From assembly GCA_021413725.1 (NCBI GenBank), contig JAIOPU010000070.1:1-38570 (forward strand): a stretch of 38,570 bases of DNA, in the 5' to 3' direction. Positions 37,056 to 38,570 of the stretch are shown here, piece after piece (within the stretch, counting starts at the first letter, position 1; every line of letters starts with the position of its first letter). Made by a program: the position numbers and the translations under genes. Source of the DNA: Armatimonadota bacterium. Its GTDB lineage: Bacteria; Armatimonadota; Fimbriimonadia; Fimbriimonadales; Fimbriimonadaceae. The notes beneath the pieces were generated by a model. The model did no database searches and had not been told where the DNA came from. It worked only from the letters and a program-made list of their open reading frames with translations.

Positions 37056-38306
37056 ATGAGCGGTCACTTAGTTCTTGAAATGGCAAGGGAACAGCTTTCC
37101 CATGCAACCAAACATCTGGACCTCGACGAAGGTCTCCACGCCGTACTTGCTCGCCCCAAGCGAGCCCTCACTGTCAACTTCCCGGTTGTGATGGACGATG
37201 GTCGAGTCGAAGTTTACGAAGGCTATCGAGTTCAGCACAATACCAGTCGCGGACCCACCAAGGGAGGTATTCGATATCACCCTGATGTCGACGTCGAAGA
37301 AACCACCGCCCTCGCGATGTGGATGACCTGGAAATGCGCGGTCGCCAATCTTCCCTACGGTGGCGCTAAAGGATCGGTCAAGGTCGATACCAAGAAGCTT
37401 TCCCAACGAGAACTCGAAAAGCTCACCCGCCGATTTGCGACGGAAATCAACATCGTCGTCGGTGAGCGAAGCGACATTCCCGCGCCGGATATCGGAACCA
37501 ACGCCCAAGTCATGGCCTGGTTCATGGACACTATTTCGATGCAGGCTGGGCATACCGTCCCAGGCGTAGTCACCGGAAAGCCCATCGAACTTGGAGGCTC
37601 TGAAGGTCGCGTCGAGGCCACCGGTCGTGGCGTTATCGTCGCCGCTGAAGAAGCCATGAAGGGCTTTGGTGGCACTCTAAGCGGACAAAAGGTTGTCGTT
37701 CAGGGTTTTGGTAACGTCGGCTCGATCGCCGCGCTCTTGGCAGAAGAGCACGGAGCGATTATCACTGGTGTCAGCGACGCAAAGGGAGCTATTTACAACC
37801 CGAAAGGCTTGCCGATGCAAGAGCTTTATCATAAGTACAGCGGTAAAGACGGCGGCATCGCCGAGTATAAGGATTGCGAGAAGATTACCAATGAGGAACT
37901 CCTCGAGCTTCCCTGCGATATTCTCATTCCGGCAGCGATCGCGCAGCAAATCCACAGCGGCAACGCGGATAAGATCAAAGCCAAGTTGGTCGTCGAGGGC
38001 GCAAACGGTCCGACTACGACCGATGCCGACAATATCATGTCCGACAAGGGAATCCTCGTCGTTCCCGATATTCTCGCCAACGGAGGCGGCGTGATCGTCA
38101 GCTACTTCGAATGGGTCCAGGACCTTCAGAATTTCTTCTGGGAGGAAGCGGAGATCAATCAGAAGCTAACCCGAATTATGCAGCGCGCTTATTCTGATGT
38201 GGACAAGACCATGAAGGAGTACAAGACAGATATGCGGACTGCGGCACTCATTATTGGCGTTCGACGGGTTTCGGAAGCCACTGTTCGTCGCGGCATCTTC
38301 CCCTGA
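37056..38306 (+). CDS. gdhA: Glu/Leu/Phe/Val-type dehydrogenase, probably glutamate dehydrogenase
   Basis: The 416-residue protein is a hexameric-type glutamate dehydrogenase, interconverting glutamate and 2-oxoglutarate plus ammonia. GPTKGGIRYHPDVD (about 67-80), the catalytic lysine in LPYGGAKGSVKVD (Lys105), PAPDIGTNAQVMAWFMD, and the Rossmann loop VVVQGFGNVGSIAALL (about 209-224) are all present. VEGANGPTT and NGGGVIVSYFEWVQ are typical of the catabolic NAD-type or dual-specificity bacterial forms. It lies 17 bp after mreD with GAGAG about 7 nt before the ATG; it may be co-transcribed. A strong terminator follows. Confidence 0.95.
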   Translation: MSGHLVLEMAREQLSHATKHLDLDEGLHAVLARPKRALTVNFPVVMDDGRVEVYEGYRVQHNTSRGPTKGGIRYHPDVDVEETTALAMWMTWKCAVANLPYGGAKGSVKVDTKKLSQRELEKLTRRFATEINIVVGERSDIPAPDIGTNAQVMAWFMDTISMQAGHTVPGVVTGKPIELGGSEGRVEATGRGVIVAAEEAMKGFGGTLSGQKVVVQGFGNVGSIAALLAEEHGAIITGVSDAKGAIYNPKGLPMQELYHKYSGKDGGIAEYKDCEKITNEELLELPCDILIPAAIAQQIHSGNADKIKAKLVVEGANGPTTTDADNIMSDKGILVVPDILANGGGVIVSYFEWVQDLQNFFWEEAEINQKLTRIMQRAYSDVDKTMKEYKTDMRTAALIIGVRRVSEATVRRGIFP

Positions 38307-38328
38307 TAACAAGGGTAGGCGACGAGTC

Positions 38329-38359
38329 AAGGTCGAGGCGGAAACGCTTCGACCTTTTT
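38329..38359 (+). terminator. Rho-independent terminator after gdhA
   Basis: AAGGTCGAGGCG (38329-38340) pairs with CGCTTCGACCTT (38345-38356) over 12 bp (one G-U) around a GAAA tetraloop, with five T at 38355-38359. It lies 22 bp past the stop and ends one base before the stop codon of the convergent gene. Confidence 0.92.
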
Positions 38360-38570
38360 CTATCCGCCTGCGGGCGCCTCGAATTGAGCGACTTTGTCCT
38401 CCGTGAGTTGGCGGATTCTGCTTGCGAGGCTCTTGATATCGGATTTCTTGCCCTCGACCGTCACGGTTTCTAGCGTGGTCCGGTCTTGAGTGGGCGTGAA
38501 TTTCTGGAAGAAGATTTTCACCTTCACGACATCACCATCAACCGTGTACGTTCCGGCCAGGCGGTAGACA
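38360..38570 (-). CDS. C-terminal fragment of an unrecognised protein
   Basis: An open minus-strand frame enters from the right edge and ends with TAG at 38362-38360, giving 69 residues. It reads VYRLAGTYTVDGDVVKVKIF at the start of the visible part, then QKFTPTQDRTTLETVTVEGKK and a helical, basic segment (DIKSLASRIRQLTEDKVAQF). The strand-rich first half followed by a short helix suggests the end of a domain, but no family is recognised. The codon pattern looks coding. It converges on gdhA with the shared terminator between them. Confidence 0.65.
   Translation of the reverse strand, partial: VYRLAGTYTVDGDVVKVKIFFQKFTPTQDRTTLETVTVEGKKSDIKSLASRIRQLTEDKVAQFEAPAGG

Overview
The window looks like chromosomal sequence of a Gram-negative-type bacterium, most plausibly of the phylum Armatimonadota (Fimbriimonas-like). 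This is an inference from the gene set: a PEP-CTERM sorting-signal protein, an outer-membrane beta-barrel protein, mreBCD next to purH, RqcH, an FN3 protein with a helical N-terminus, many TPR proteins, frequent GTG starts, and promoters whose -10 box lies about 6 nt before the start codon. No rRNA, tRNA, CRISPR array, IS element or intact prophage was recognised.

Layout. 1-3852: the 3' end of uvrB converges on a leftward operon (DnaA-domain-I-like protein, an unknown 649-residue coiled-coil protein, dapF). 3937-8779: an SGNH hydrolase, a leftward PfkB sugar-phosphate kinase, a cyclophilin overlapping a nitroreductase, a DnaJ-WD40 fusion, and a membrane-anchored His-rich/TRASH-like metal-binding protein whose promoter and start codon sit inside a 64-bp palindrome. 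8780-12644: a possible small RNA with a leftward terminator, a secreted lysozyme-like protein, a divergent secreted protein with two PrcB-like domains, then overlapping purN and plsC. 12688-17110: a YjfB-like protein, an ECF sigma factor with a candidate autoregulatory promoter, RqcH, an Lrp/AsnC regulator, an exported thioredoxin-like protein and an FN3 protein.

17111-20911 is the most island-like part. A 771-bp gene-free stretch holds a 42-bp-period tandem repeat and an inverted pair of REP-like modules. It is followed by a leftward two-gene operon: a P-loop ATPase and a kinesin-light-chain-type TPR protein with a distinctive N-terminal domain. The pair resembles NTPase/TPR conflict modules and is the best candidate here for an uncharacterised system. 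21035-25459 holds a rhomboid protease with a TPR-like tail, an LtrA-family membrane protein, the PEP-CTERM protein and dihydrolipoamide dehydrogenase.

25469-29092 is a run of three TPR genes. The last two are clear paralogues and share a repeated gene junction. A small two-TM protein, an outer-membrane protein and a short ceramidase-like protein follow on the minus strand. 31160-38306 is a long rightward run: an Ig-like membrane protein coupled to purH, a Gly-rich anchored protein, mreB-mreC-mreD (cell shape) and glutamate dehydrogenase, ending in a strong terminator. The 3' end of an unknown leftward gene closes the window.

Regulation. At least eight genes on both strands have a TANNNT/CATAAT/GATAAT-type hexamer ending 6-7 nt before the start codon. 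This implies leaderless mRNAs and corrects several starts. Genes inside operons instead show short Shine-Dalgarno-like sites or ATGA-type overlaps.
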